This document shows, piece by piece, positions 9,452 through 18,371 of a DNA stretch of 64,000 nucleotides. Under the pieces are notes generated by a model. That model ran no database searches, was not told the origin of the DNA, and saw nothing but the letters and a program-made list of their open reading frames with translations. Numbering within the stretch: position 1 is the stretch's first letter; each line of letters opens with the position of its first letter. This DNA comes from Streptomyces scabiei 87.22 (GTDB lineage Bacteria > Actinomycetota > Actinomycetes > Streptomycetales > Streptomycetaceae): assembly GCF_000091305.1 (NCBI RefSeq), contig NC_013929.1, positions 310,001 to 374,000 of the forward strand. The letters run 5' to 3'. The position numbers and the translations under genes were made by a program.

Positions 9452-9943
9452 TCAGCGCAGATATGTGTCGCAGAGGGTTCCCGCTCCCGAGGGGGCGGCG
9501 GCTTGGTGCGCGAGGCTGCACACGGTGCGCATGTCGTAGGTGGGCTCGGGCGGTGCGGTGCGCGGCCGGACGGTCCGGTGGCGGTTCGAGGAGGGCGGTG
9601 CGGGCCTGGCCGGCGCGGTACGAACTGCCGTGCGCGGCCGCGCCGATGGCCGAGGAGCGGCAGGTCGCTGCGGGCGGGTGTCGCTGAGGGAGGACCGCCG
9701 TTGTGCGGCGGGCCGGGGGACGTCGGGGCGCTTCGTCCTCACGGTCTTGACGAGGGTCGGGGCGGGGGCGATGAGAGCACTGCGGGCGGAGGGCTCATGG
9801 GGAGACGGCAGCGGCGAGGCTGTACGCGCAACGGCCGCGTGCAGATGGGGGGCAGGGGGCGAAGTGCCGGCGGGGAGGGCGACGCAGCCCCCGGCGAGCA
9901 GGAGAGCGGCCAGAGAGGCGGCGAGGACGAACGGCTGACGCAT
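9452..9943 (-). CDS. Putative lipoprotein with Pro/Arg-rich linker
   Basis: This 163-residue protein has a short basic N terminus, a hydrophobic helix and a textbook lipobox LLAGGC, with Cys20 as the predicted lipidated residue. The middle is almost entirely Pro, Ala, Arg, Thr and Ser, suited to crossing peptidoglycan. The small C-terminal part holds two cysteines (TVCSLAHQ, TLCDTYLR) that could form a disulfide. The C-terminal core is very small (about 30 residues) and I do not recognise its family. It is probably a surface-displayed small domain. Confidence 0.62.
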   Translation of the reverse strand: MRQPFVLAASLAALLLAGGCVALPAGTSPPAPHLHAAVARTASPLPSPHEPSARSALIAPAPTLVKTVRTKRPDVPRPAAQRRSSLSDTRPQRPAAPRPSARPRTAVRTAPARPAPPSSNRHRTVRPRTAPPEPTYDMRTVCSLAHQAAAPSGAGTLCDTYLR

Positions 9944-10128
9944 GCCTCCAGGTTGGCCGTGTGGAGCGGCGAACGGGGGATGCCCCGCTGGTGATCACCG
10001 GCACGAGTGACGTCGGCGGGCGTGCCCCGTGCGTCCGCGCCGGGACCCGTGACCGTCCCGAGGTCTCCCTCGCCCGGCGCCCACACCGGCGCCGCTGCGC
10101 GGAGCCGGCCGTCGGACGCGCCCTCCCG

Positions 10129-11100
10129 TCAGGCGACGAGTGGGCGGGCCACCTCCAGCTCGCCGTGGTCGATCAGCCACCGCACCGATTCCAGAACTGC
10201 GGCTTCCGGTTCGTAGCGTGGCGCGTAGCCGATGAGGGTCCTGGCCTTCTCGATGGTGAGGCAGTGGCCGCGGTGGAGGTGGTCCCAGCTCCTGTCTGCG
10301 TGCTCCTGACTCGTGCCCCGGCGGAACTCCTCCCACGTCACCGGTTCCAGTGACGCGGTCTGTCCGAACCAGCCGGCCGCGATGCGGGCGTACCCGCGGA
10401 CGTTCAGTGCGGTGGGGGCGACGACGTTGAAGTCCTCCCCGGCCGCCGCCTCCCGGTGCTCGACGGCTCGCTCGAAGGACTGGGCGACGTCGTCGGCGTG
10501 CACATGGTGCATCGGCTCGACTCCGATGCCGGGAATCCGCAGCGGCCGACCGGCGGAAAGGGCGTACCAGACGCTGGGGTCGTTGTTCCCCAGGGGATTG
10601 ACCGGGTCCCAGCCGGGACCGACGATGTGCCCGGGGTGCAGGGACGTCGTCACCAGGCCGCCGGACGCGGTCTCCGCCTTCAGCATCCGGGCGATCAGGT
10701 CCTTCTGGATGCCGTACTCCCCCACCGGAGGTGTGCCGGTGGTCTCGGAGATCGGCAGCTTGTCGCTGGGGCCGTAGCGCCACAGCGTGCCGCAGTGCAG
10801 GAGGTGACCGACCTCTCCGCGCAGCCGCTCCACCAGCGCGGTGGCCGACTCCAGGGTGAAGCAGACCAGGTCGACGACGGCATCCGGGTTCAGCGCCGCC
10901 ACCCGGTCACCGAAGACGCCCTCGCGGTCCTCGTGTTCCCGGTCCGCCACGACCTGCCGTACCTGACGCCACTCGGGCGCGTCGGCGTAGGCGGTACGTG
11001 TGCCACGGCTGATGTTGATCACTTCGTGGCCGGCCCGCACCAGCCGGGGCACGAGGAAGGTGCCGATGTGCCCGCTTCCGCCGATGATGACGATGCGCAT
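10129..11100 (-). CDS. NAD(P)-dependent epimerase/dehydratase-family protein (extended SDR)
   Basis: A 323-residue Rossmann protein. The nucleotide-binding motif GGSGHIG sits at the very N terminus. A YGIQKD segment fits the YxxxK active-site pair of extended SDRs, with an upstream LHCGTLWRYG strand typical of UDP-sugar epimerase-like proteins. The ATG at 11098-11100 is preceded by AAGGAAC; a longer in-frame start at 11133 lacks support. Members interconvert nucleotide sugars or reduce other carbonyls, and the substrate is not evident. No pathway genes adjoin it. Confidence 0.8.
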   Translation of the reverse strand: MRIVIIGGSGHIGTFLVPRLVRAGHEVINISRGTRTAYADAPEWRQVRQVVADREHEDREGVFGDRVAALNPDAVVDLVCFTLESATALVERLRGEVGHLLHCGTLWRYGPSDKLPISETTGTPPVGEYGIQKDLIARMLKAETASGGLVTTSLHPGHIVGPGWDPVNPLGNNDPSVWYALSAGRPLRIPGIGVEPMHHVHADDVAQSFERAVEHREAAAGEDFNVVAPTALNVRGYARIAAGWFGQTASLEPVTWEEFRRGTSQEHADRSWDHLHRGHCLTIEKARTLIGYAPRYEPEAAVLESVRWLIDHGELEVARPLVA

Positions 11101-11323
11101 GCCTGTCCGTTCCTTACGAGCTGCGAGTGCCATGCCGTGCGCGGCACCGCGATGACCGGGACCTGCCCCTGTGCCGTGTCGCGGCTCAGGGCGCGATGCG
11201 ATGCTACGGCGGTGCCCCTACGCGCACCATCACCTACCGGCCGGGGCTTTCCTCGATGAGGACGTGGACGCCCTCGGTTCAGAAGAGGAACACAGTCGGT
11301 GCGCGCACGCCGCTCACCGGCCG

Positions 11324-12184
11324 TCACACCAGCACCGCACCGACGACGACCGCCGCCACGCCCAGCAGGAGCGCCACGGCACCGCAGGTGATGTCGAGTG
11401 AGCGGGACCGGTGTTCCGCCGCGAGGTCGGGGGTGAACACAGCGGGGTCGTCGGGCGTGTAGTGGATGGTGACGCGGCGGCCGTGGGAGTTCGCCGGGTC
11501 GGGCAGCCCTTCGGTGCAGTAGGCGGTGACGGTGGTGCCCTCCTGGGTGGTGAAGGTGATGACCGGCGTGTGGCTGGTGCTGGTGTGGCCGTCCTCGTCG
11601 GTGCTGGTGTCCGTGAGTACCGCGACGACCCGGCCCGGGACAGGGGGCCGGGAGGTCAACGCGGCGATACGGCGGTTCACCGCGCGTTCGTTCTGCGGCA
11701 GGTACCAGACTCCGGACACGGTCCAGGGCGCACCGAAGCCGATCAGGGCCCACGGCCAGGCCCAGTCGATCGCGGCGAAGACCACCAGGCCCGCGTAGAC
11801 CAGGAAGACCGCGAAGTTCGGCCACCCGAGCCCGCGTCGGCCTGCCCAGAGGTCCCCGACGAACTGGAAGGCGTGGGGTCTCCCGGGCGGATAACGGACA
11901 CCGATCTCCCGGCCCGGCCAGGCCGCCGTGATCCTCTCCCCGTGGTCACCGTCGTTCGTCACGGTGAACTCCTCCCCGGTGGAAGGGTCCTGGAAGGAGA
12001 CGACCACGGGTATCCCGTCGCGCTGCGAGCTTCCGTGGCGGGGCTCCCGCACCCGCTCCATCCGTCCCATGACCCTCACCGCCCGCTGGGCCCGGGTCAT
12101 TCCGGCCAGCGACCGGGCGTACCCGACCAGCGCGACCGTGCCGAACACCCCGCACCACAGCACCAGATATCCCTGCAGACCCAT
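11324..12184 (-). CDS. DUF3592-like membrane protein
   Basis: A 286-residue protein with one N-terminal helix, an extracytoplasmic-type beta domain, two central helices (FAVFLVYAGLVVFAAIDWAWPW region), a second copy of a similar beta domain, and a final helix (GAVALLLGVAAVVVGAVLV). The duplicated beta segments, each with V-x-Y/H-Y-x-P-x-x-P motifs, resemble DUF3592. I start it at the ATG at 12182-12184, which has an AGGAGAAGG ribosome site. Function is unknown. The following gene upstream shares the VQYPPDRP motif, so the two may be related partners. Confidence 0.65.
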   Translation of the reverse strand: MGLQGYLVLWCGVFGTVALVGYARSLAGMTRAQRAVRVMGRMERVREPRHGSSQRDGIPVVVSFQDPSTGEEFTVTNDGDHGERITAAWPGREIGVRYPPGRPHAFQFVGDLWAGRRGLGWPNFAVFLVYAGLVVFAAIDWAWPWALIGFGAPWTVSGVWYLPQNERAVNRRIAALTSRPPVPGRVVAVLTDTSTDEDGHTSTSHTPVITFTTQEGTTVTAYCTEGLPDPANSHGRRVTIHYTPDDPAVFTPDLAAEHRSRSLDITCGAVALLLGVAAVVVGAVLV

Positions 12185-12262
12185 GTGCCTTCTCCTCATC
12201 CCTCCCTCACCGCCGCCCGTGACGGACGGGCGAGCCACGAGACGCGGCCGGTGCCGCTTCCG

Positions 12263-13378
12263 TCAGCGCGCCGGGGTGCGCCGCACCACCTTGCCCTGCC
12301 CGTCCGCCTCCAGCGAGGCCGTCCCTTCGGCGCCCGTCACACCGACCCTGATGGTGAGGGAGCCCGTGAGGCGCTCGACGGTGAGCTGCCAGGTCTGCGG
12401 AGAGCCGGCACCCAGCCCGGTCCTCGCCTCCTCGACCAAGGAGGGGAAGCGGTCGTAGGGCAGGGAGTCGAGGTCGAAGGTCGGGGTCCGCGCGCCGGTG
12501 GGCGCGTACACGACCGACAGCAGCCGATCCTGTACGACGACGGTGAGCACCGCGCGCGTATCCGTGCCCTTGGCGAGCGAGTCGACGGCGCGGCGCAGTT
12601 CCCCCTTGTCGAGGAACGACTGGTGCGGGCCGAGCGTGACCGTGCCGGACGCCGAAGACACCACCGTGGTCGACGAAGAGGAGACAGAAGCAGAGGAGGA
12701 CGAAGACACCGACGGCCCTACGGCGGAGGGCGGTTGCGTGGCGGCGCTCTGGTCGAACAGGTCGGCACGGAACAGCAGGACCACACCGGCCGCGGCGACA
12801 AGCAGGGCGAGCAGCCTCACGAAGCCCACGGCACCGTTCTCGGGAGTCTCGCTCACCAGGGCCGGGCCGGGCGCGGAGTCGACGCGGGCCCCGGCCGCCC
12901 GCTCCTCCCACTCCGGCGTCGGCCGCTTCACGATCCTCACCCTCGACGGCCGGTCCGGCGGGTACTGGACCACCACGACGCCGCCCGGCCGGTAGTCGGC
13001 CAGGTCGACGAGGTTGATGTGCTGCGTGAACGCGACGCGGTACGCCGGTACGTCGTCCGGCGCGACCGTCAGATCGAAGCGCACCGCCACGTCGCTCGTC
13101 GCCTCGCCCCCGACCGCCTCCAGGCTCTCGACCGACGCGAGCGCGGTGCGGGGCGCGACCGCCGCCTCCCGGGCACGCCTCGGTGCGCCGACGAGGAAGA
13201 AGAGCAGACCGTAGACCGCGGGCAGGACCAGCCCTGCGACGAAGAGCGGCACGTTCTCGATGATGGCGCCCACCACGAGAGCGGCCGGCGACGCCCCGAT
13301 CACACCGCCCGTGAGGACTCCCAGCGCGACGGCGACGGGGGTGTTGCGCCTGGACGGCCCCACCGTGGTGATCGTCAT
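12263..13378 (-). CDS. Membrane protein of unknown function with DUF3592-like segment
   Basis: About 371 residues: two N-terminal membrane helices, a soluble stretch containing a VVVQYPPDRPSRV motif like the neighbouring DUF3592-type protein, and a further helix (VRLLALLVAAAGVVLLF). A Ser/Thr/Val-rich linker follows, then a C-terminal extracytoplasmic domain of about 120 residues. The start is uncertain: ATG 13376-13378 is the natural point before the first helix but has only a weak ribosome site. It lies 78 bases upstream of the DUF3592 gene on the same strand, so co-transcription is likely. No enzymatic motif is seen. Confidence 0.62.
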   Translation of the reverse strand: MTITTVGPSRRNTPVAVALGVLTGGVIGASPAALVVGAIIENVPLFVAGLVLPAVYGLLFFLVGAPRRAREAAVAPRTALASVESLEAVGGEATSDVAVRFDLTVAPDDVPAYRVAFTQHINLVDLADYRPGGVVVVQYPPDRPSRVRIVKRPTPEWEERAAGARVDSAPGPALVSETPENGAVGFVRLLALLVAAAGVVLLFRADLFDQSAATQPPSAVGPSVSSSSSASVSSSSTTVVSSASGTVTLGPHQSFLDKGELRRAVDSLAKGTDTRAVLTVVVQDRLLSVVYAPTGARTPTFDLDSLPYDRFPSLVEEARTGLGAGSPQTWQLTVERLTGSLTIRVGVTGAEGTASLEADGQGKVVRRTPAR

Positions 13379-13779
13379 AGGGGTGATTGTGCCGGGCTCG
13401 GGCGATGGCCGGTAGATCTTCAAGGGCCTGGAAGATCAGACGTTTTGCGCCCTCGCCCAGGGGCTCGACAGCCGCCCCCCGCCGGCAGCACATGCGTCCG
13501 TGGTCGCGGCAGGGCCTGCTCGTGCGCTCATGCCCGTCTGATGATGTGGATGCGACGCAGGCCCGCTCGTACGGTGGCGCGTGACTGCGTCTTCCTCGTC
13601 TTCCTCACCGGGTTTCGCCCGGGTCGGCCGGGCGTGCGCTCCGGCTCGGTTCGATATTCGATCGGCGGCGTCGGTGACCCGCCACGCGGTGATGCACCGA
13701 ACCAGAGGGCTGTCGGTCACCGGCCTGCTCCGCGGCCCGGCCGGTGACCGGGCGAACTCGGGCGTCGGTGCACCTCGCG
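13379..13779. other. Intergenic region, no gene seen
   Basis: About 400 bases with several open frames but none with a recognisable product or a good ribosome site. It presumably contains the promoter of the membrane-protein pair at 11324-13378. Confidence 0.5.
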
Positions 13780-14106
13780 TCAGCGACCCAGCGCGTTCTC
13801 CAGCTCCTTCTTGGTCATCGAGGAGCGGCCGTCGATGTTGCGCTTCTTGGCCTCTTCGTACAGCTGGTCCTTGGTAGGGCCCTGCGATCCGCTGTGCGAG
13901 CGCTGGCCGCCGCGTTCGTAGGACGACTTCCGGTCACGCGTCGAGGCCTTGCTGGAGGTTTTCGACTCTCCTGACCTGGCCCGTTCCTTGTTGACCGTGC
14001 GTGCCGCGATCTCCTTGGCGCGCTCGGACGACTCGCCGCGATCCTCGGCGCTCTTCTTGATGTGTTCATACTGGCGTTCGCGCTTGGAACTCGATCCGGC
14101 AGGCAT
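13780..14106 (-). CDS. Small basic Rho-N/SAP-like protein (annotated elsewhere as plasmid stabilisation protein)
   Basis: A 108-residue, highly charged, probably largely disordered protein. Its beginning (MPAGSSSKRERQYEHIKK) and the segment AKEIAARTVNKERARSGES are well-known in Streptomyces proteins labelled plasmid stabilisation protein. The C-terminal 35 residues (QLYEEAKKRNIDGRSSMTK...) fit a Rho-termination-factor N-terminal/SAP-like helical hairpin that binds nucleic acid. It probably acts as a DNA- or RNA-associated stress protein; the stabilisation name is historical. Confidence 0.8.
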   Translation of the reverse strand: MPAGSSSKRERQYEHIKKSAEDRGESSERAKEIAARTVNKERARSGESKTSSKASTRDRKSSYERGGQRSHSGSQGPTKDQLYEEAKKRNIDGRSSMTKKELENALGR

Positions 14107-14141
14107 GCGATTCTCCTCTCCTGTGTCGGCCGACCACCGCC

Positions 14142-14246
14142 TCACGGGCGCTGGGGCCGCTGATCCGGCGGTGTCCTCCCGCCCTCGCTACCGCCCTTGG
14201 CGCCCTTGCGGTTGCGCGGCTGCTCCGGCTGCCGCGGTCGGGACAT
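14142..14246 (-). CDS. Candidate 34-residue Arg/Pro/Gly-rich protein
   Basis: A tiny frame (MSRPRQPEQPRNRKG...) lies 35 bases upstream of the Rho-N-like gene on the same strand. It has an ATG preceded by GAGG at about nine bases and ends in TGA. Composition is basic and disorder-prone, like its downstream neighbour. It is too short to judge by homology; transcription with the neighbour is likely if it is real. Confidence 0.3.
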   Translation of the reverse strand: MSRPRQPEQPRNRKGAKGGSEGGRTPPDQRPQRP

Positions 14247-14441
14247 CTACGACACCTCGCTCGGGTCGCTCGCGCGACGGCTTCGGTTGGGCGAGTTCCC
14301 CGGCCGATCCGTCCGAAGCACACACATGGTGCACGGCTGAAGATCGTCCCTGTCGTGCGGTCCGCGATCGAATGTCAAGGGCGTGGTCCGCGACCTCGCC
14401 GGCATGCGGCGCGGGCAGCCGGGGACCCCGCCGACATGGGT

Positions 14442-14640
14442 ATGAACCATGCTGAGGCCCCGGTTCTTGAGGCGCTTGTCCGTTACCGGGACGCGGGCGA
14501 GTCCGGATTCACGCCCCCGGGACACAAGGGGCACGCGGCGCGGATCCACTTGCCCGCGCGCTCCTGGTGACGCCGTCTTCTACGGGGATGTCCTGGCCAG
14601 CGGGGACCTGGACGGGCGGCCGTACGGGTGGTTGCGGATT
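14442..14640 (+). pseudogene. N-terminal remnant of an Orn/Lys/Arg-decarboxylase-family protein
   Basis: The reading frame from ATG 14442 gives MNHAEAPVLEALVRYRDAG then SGFTPPGHKGH, the characteristic N terminus of PLP-dependent Orn/Lys/Arg decarboxylases (the xFTPPGHK motif). The frame stops at 14570. Matching similarity seems to resume one frame over (DAVFYGDVLASGDLDGR), as expected for the DVFxxDvxxxxxLDDR region of the family. The PLP lysine domain and all the rest are absent. This is a frameshifted, truncated relic. Confidence 0.55.
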
Positions 14641-14711
14641 CCTGAAATGGCTGACCAGTACCGATGCGCCACTCGTGGTCCCGGCCATCGGGGTCTACTG
14701 AACGGTCGCGT

Positions 14712-15494
14712 TCAGGTCAGCAGTTGGACGGCATAGAGCGTGCCGATGGCGACGGCCAGGGCCCCCAGCAGGAGGCGGAGCGCGGTTTCGGGCAGGTGGG
14801 GCTGCAGGTGGGCGCCCAGGTATCCGCCGATCAGGCCGCCTGTCCCGCAGGACAGGCCCAGCAGCCAGTCGGGGGCGACGTCGCCTGTGGCGGTCAGCGA
14901 GAGCAGAGCGTAGGTGGCCGCACCGACAACGGAGGTCACGAAGGTCGAGGCCAGTGCCGCGGGTGCGACCGTGGCGACGGGCACTCCGCGGCCGACCAGA
15001 ATCGGGCCCAGGAGGGAACCGCCTCCGATGCCGTAGATTCCGCCGGCGACCCCGACGGCAAGGGCCAGGGTGGCGGTGGCGCGGTGCGTCGGCTGTCCGA
15101 TGTCCCGCTGTGCGGCCGGGCGCAGCGTACGCCACCACAGCCACAGCCCCAGGGGCAGCAGCAGGGCGGCGATGAAGAGGCGGAAGACGCGCGGGCCCGG
15201 AACGGCGAAGACCCGGATCACCGCCCCGATGACGACACCGGGCACGGTGCCCGCGATCAGCAGCCGGGTCAGTGGCCCGCCCAGGCGCCCGGTCCTGGCA
15301 TAGCGAAGCAGAGCCCCCGGCCCGGCCACGACGTTGAACAGCAGGTTCGTCGGAGTCACGGCAGGGCTCGGCACCCCCAGGACACTGACCTGTACGGGCA
15401 GGAGGAACACGGCGCCGGAGACCCCCACGGGGGCGGTGGCCACCGATATCAGAAGCCCGGCGGCGAATCCGAGCAGCCCGGTGGACCAGGTCAC
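14712..15494 (-). CDS. TauE/SafE-family membrane transporter (second copy)
   Basis: A 260-residue polytopic protein with about eight hydrophobic helices and the duplicated TauE/SafE signatures, SVATAPVGVSGAVFLLPVQ near the N terminus and GIYGIGGGSLLGPILV in the second half. I chose GTG 15492-15494 because AAAGGGGAG lies just upstream and the protein then begins right before helix 1; the longer frame to 15614 has no family similarity. Substrate is unknown; relatives move sulfite, organosulfonates or other anions. It differs clearly from the copy at 5831. Confidence 0.87.
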   Translation of the reverse strand: MTWSTGLLGFAAGLLISVATAPVGVSGAVFLLPVQVSVLGVPSPAVTPTNLLFNVVAGPGALLRYARTGRLGGPLTRLLIAGTVPGVVIGAVIRVFAVPGPRVFRLFIAALLLPLGLWLWWRTLRPAAQRDIGQPTHRATATLALAVGVAGGIYGIGGGSLLGPILVGRGVPVATVAPAALASTFVTSVVGAATYALLSLTATGDVAPDWLLGLSCGTGGLIGGYLGAHLQPHLPETALRLLLGALAVAIGTLYAVQLLT

Positions 15495-15624
15495 GACAAC
15501 TCCCCTTTGCGAGATCGACGCCTCAGTATCCACACGGGGGACGTCCGTCCGCCGGCTGCCTCCCGGGTCCTGGCCGCAGGACACCGGCACAGCCGTTTCT
15601 CGCCGACATGGCACCCCACGGCAG

Positions 15625-16176
15625 CTAATGGATCAAGGCGTTCACCATGATGATCAGCAGGCCGAGCAACATATCGAGGCCGCCCGCCCGGCACGAGGAC
15701 GGCCATCCCTGCCCGGCCCTGCGGGCGGCCCAGGCGCCCACGGCGAACAAGGCCACGGTGTTGAACAGCAGGGCCGCGTCCGCCGCAGTGGCCTCTTCCC
15801 ACCACCCGGCCACCGCGGCAAGCAGCATCCCCAGCGTGGGCAGCACGGCAGCGACCAGGGGCCACTCCGCGAGCACCGACCGCAGTCTGCTGGTGACGGC
15901 TACCCCTTCGACGGACGCGCGCTGGGCGATGACATGCGCGTACCCATGGGCGGCACCGGACGCCACCGCCGTGATCAGCACCCACAGCGCGTCCGAACCG
16001 GGATCGGCCTCCTCCCCTGCCGCGTCCAGCGCGGCGACCATGGCACTGGCCAGCACCAGCCCATAGATGCCGCTGAGCAGCCACTGCTCCGACGGCTGTC
16101 GCCACAGCATCCTGCTCGGCGCGGCACGCTCGGGGCGGACATGGTCGGGGCGGACATGGTCGGCGTGGTCGGGCAT
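15625..16176 (-). CDS. Small integral membrane protein of unknown function
   Basis: A 183-residue protein. A polar N terminus (HADHVRPDHVRPERA) is followed by about five hydrophobic helices. Two are LLSGIYGLVLASAMVAALDA and the C-terminal GLDMLLGLLIIMVNALIH. The segment FNTVALFAVGAWAARRAG recalls uncharacterised actinobacterial membrane proteins. A good ribosome site (AAGGGG) lies a few bases upstream of the ATG. No catalytic motif. It lies 130 bases upstream of the TauE/SafE gene on the same strand and could share its transcript. Confidence 0.65.
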   Translation of the reverse strand: MPDHADHVRPDHVRPERAAPSRMLWRQPSEQWLLSGIYGLVLASAMVAALDAAGEEADPGSDALWVLITAVASGAAHGYAHVIAQRASVEGVAVTSRLRSVLAEWPLVAAVLPTLGMLLAAVAGWWEEATAADAALLFNTVALFAVGAWAARRAGQGWPSSCRAGGLDMLLGLLIIMVNALIH

Positions 16177-17030
16177 CGCATCCCCTTGGTACGGGAAGAT
16201 GACTGGTTCTGCCCATGCTCACCCACGTGACACGAGGCAACGTGCCACCACGCGAGCGCGCCTGGCCGTTGTGCCCGAATGGGGCCCGTACGCAGGTACC
16301 GGAGGGGCCCGGCCTGCGGGCGGGCGCCGGCGGCCTCGGACCGCACACGCCGTCGGCCCGCGGATCCGGCCAAGTACGTCGGAGAGAACGACCGGTGAGG
16401 CGCGCTCCGGACGCGAACCGGTCCAGCCATACGAGCACCAGCCGCATCATGGCTCGGCCCGCCCCGGGGCTCAAGCAAGGGCTTGCGGTCCGCGAGGGCT
16501 CGTGTCCAGCCCGGCACACCCCACAGGTCCCGACCTCTTCAGCAGGGGCGAGATCACGCATCTCCCCTGCACAGACGGAGGTTTCTCCCTCTCGCGGCCG
16601 TGCCGCACCGCTTCAATGGCGCAGTCTCGGCTCGTCCATGACCGGCTGCGGCTCCGCCGACCGCCGCGACTGACCGTCGGCGAACGCTGCCACGCGTCCC
16701 TGAAACGTGCGACCCCTCCGGGCGCCCGCCACTTCCGTCGCTGTAACGGCTCTCCTGTTTGAGCCCGACGCATTTGATCGACTTTCTGATCGCTTCAGGA
16801 CTCAACCTGCAATCCGGCATCACTTTTCGTGACGCATTACGACACAGTCAGTCGCCTGCAGCTCGCCGAATCGCCGCCGAGGGTCGGCCACCCGGCGCAC
16901 TCACCGCGGCCGGGAACCTCAGCACACCACGCACGGGTGGTTTACCTGGCACATCCGTCCGGCGATCACATGGCCTCATCTAACTTCGGAGCGTAGTCGA
17001 GTGACTGCTTTGAGTGATTGGAGACCGTGG
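16177..17030. other. Long intergenic region, no gene seen
   Basis: About 850 bases between the divergent membrane-protein and SGNH-hydrolase genes. Frames in both directions give low-complexity Arg/Pro/Ser-rich translations without family signatures. The part from 16750 to 16990 has lower GC and probably carries the promoter of the hydrolase gene. Confidence 0.5.
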
Positions 17031-18149
17031 ATGCGTTCGACGTCTAGGGGCAGGCTGGCAGCCCTCGTCTCGACGGCTCTGCCGACCCGTCCTGGCGGAG
17101 CCGTACGGCCCCCCGCCTCCCGCCTGCGAGCGCGAGCGCTGGCCGTGGGGCTCACGCTGGCCGTGTCCGCGCTCGTGCCCTCGGGCACAGCCGGTGCGGC
17201 TGAGCAGTACGAGTGGGCCGCGCTGGGTGACTCGTACACCGCCGGCGTGTTCGTCGGAGACCCGCAGCCCCCGCTCGGCGACGCGTCGCGGGACGGCTGT
17301 GACCGCACGAGCGACGCCTACCCGGGAGTTGTCGAGCGGGAGCTCGACGAGTTCCCGCCGGGCAAGTACGTCCACCTCACCAACGTCAGCTGCGGCAATG
17401 CCACCATCGCCGACATCGCCGAGAACAAGCAGTCGCCGATCAGCCCGGTCCAGCCGCCTGCCGGAGGCTGGCCCGCGGTGGACACGCAGATCCAGCGAGC
17501 GAAGCTGAACGACACGACCGACATCGTCACCATCGGCGTCGGCGGCAACAGCCTGCCCTTCGGCGGCATGCTCTTCAAGTGCCTCGAACTGGGCGCGACA
17601 CCCGGCAAGTCCTGCCGCGAGTACTACACCAGTCCCCCCGAGGGGGAGGAGAGCATCCAGGACAAGCTCGCCAGGGTTCAGGACGAGTACATCCAGATGC
17701 TGGTCAAGGTGCACCAGGCCGCGCCTAACGCCAAGGTGATCACTGTCGGCTATCCGGCAGTGCTCCCGGACGAAGGCACCGCCTGCAACCGCCTCTCCCT
17801 CACCGAGCTGGGCGCGATCAAGCACGCCGATGTCGACTGGCTCCGTGACGACGTCCTCAAGCAGCTGAACAGCTCGATCGAGCGGGTCACTTCGTTCTTC
17901 GGCGACCGCTACGTCGATGTCTACTCCTCGAGCGTGGGCCATGACGCCTGCCAGCCCGCAGGCACCAAGTGGGTTGAGGGAATCTGCGGCGACGCCGCGG
18001 ACTACTGGCCCGCCAAGCTGGCCGGCACCCTCCTGACCTGCGCCCCCATCAACAAGCGTGTCACCCTCGTCCACCCCAACGGCGAAGGCCACGCCAACGC
18101 CGCCGCCCACGTCGAACGAGCCATCCGCATCGCCCTCCTCGACCACTGA
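17031..18149 (+). CDS. Secreted SGNH/GDSL hydrolase (lipase/esterase)
   Basis: A 372-residue protein with an extended, twin-helix-like signal region (hydrophobic segment at about residues 37-54, cleavage near AGAAE). The SGNH blocks are in order: GDSYT (catalytic Ser68), a Gly in SCGNAT, the block III Asn in VGGNSLPF, and the C-terminal D/H pair in LVHPNGEGH. Cysteines are paired as in Streptomyces secreted lipases of this family. It should hydrolyse esters of lipids outside the cell. GTG 17001 is an alternative start. An IS remnant begins directly after its stop. Confidence 0.88.
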   Translation: MRSTSRGRLAALVSTALPTRPGGAVRPPASRLRARALAVGLTLAVSALVPSGTAGAAEQYEWAALGDSYTAGVFVGDPQPPLGDASRDGCDRTSDAYPGVVERELDEFPPGKYVHLTNVSCGNATIADIAENKQSPISPVQPPAGGWPAVDTQIQRAKLNDTTDIVTIGVGGNSLPFGGMLFKCLELGATPGKSCREYYTSPPEGEESIQDKLARVQDEYIQMLVKVHQAAPNAKVITVGYPAVLPDEGTACNRLSLTELGAIKHADVDWLRDDVLKQLNSSIERVTSFFGDRYVDVYSSSVGHDACQPAGTKWVEGICGDAADYWPAKLAGTLLTCAPINKRVTLVHPNGEGHANAAAHVERAIRIALLDH

Positions 18150-18325
18150 CCGACGGGCAGGAACCGAAGCCAGGGTGATCGACGGCAACGCATGCACGAT
18201 GCGGACCGGGATCCCCTGGCGTGACCTCCCAGAACGCTAGTGCCGCGGAAGACCGTTCCTCGCCCCGCTTCCGCCGGTACGGTCTCGACGGCATCTTCGC
18301 CCGGGCCTGCAGTCATGCAGGCCCG
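18150..18325 (+). mobile_element. IS5-family transposase remnant
   Basis: Immediately after the SGNH hydrolase stop, a short frame reads VIDGNACTMRTGIPWRDLPER then stops at 18240. This is the N-terminal signature of IS5-family transposases (RTGxPWRDLPERFGPW). After a frame change, KTV and then RFRRYGLDGIFARA follow, corresponding to the next conserved block of the same family. No DDE catalytic region or inverted repeats remain. It is a dead fragment marking an old insertion at this junction. Confidence 0.7.
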
Positions 18326-18371
18326 GGCTGACGCGACATGGCCGGCCGATCCTCTGTGCGTCGGTCCTGGT

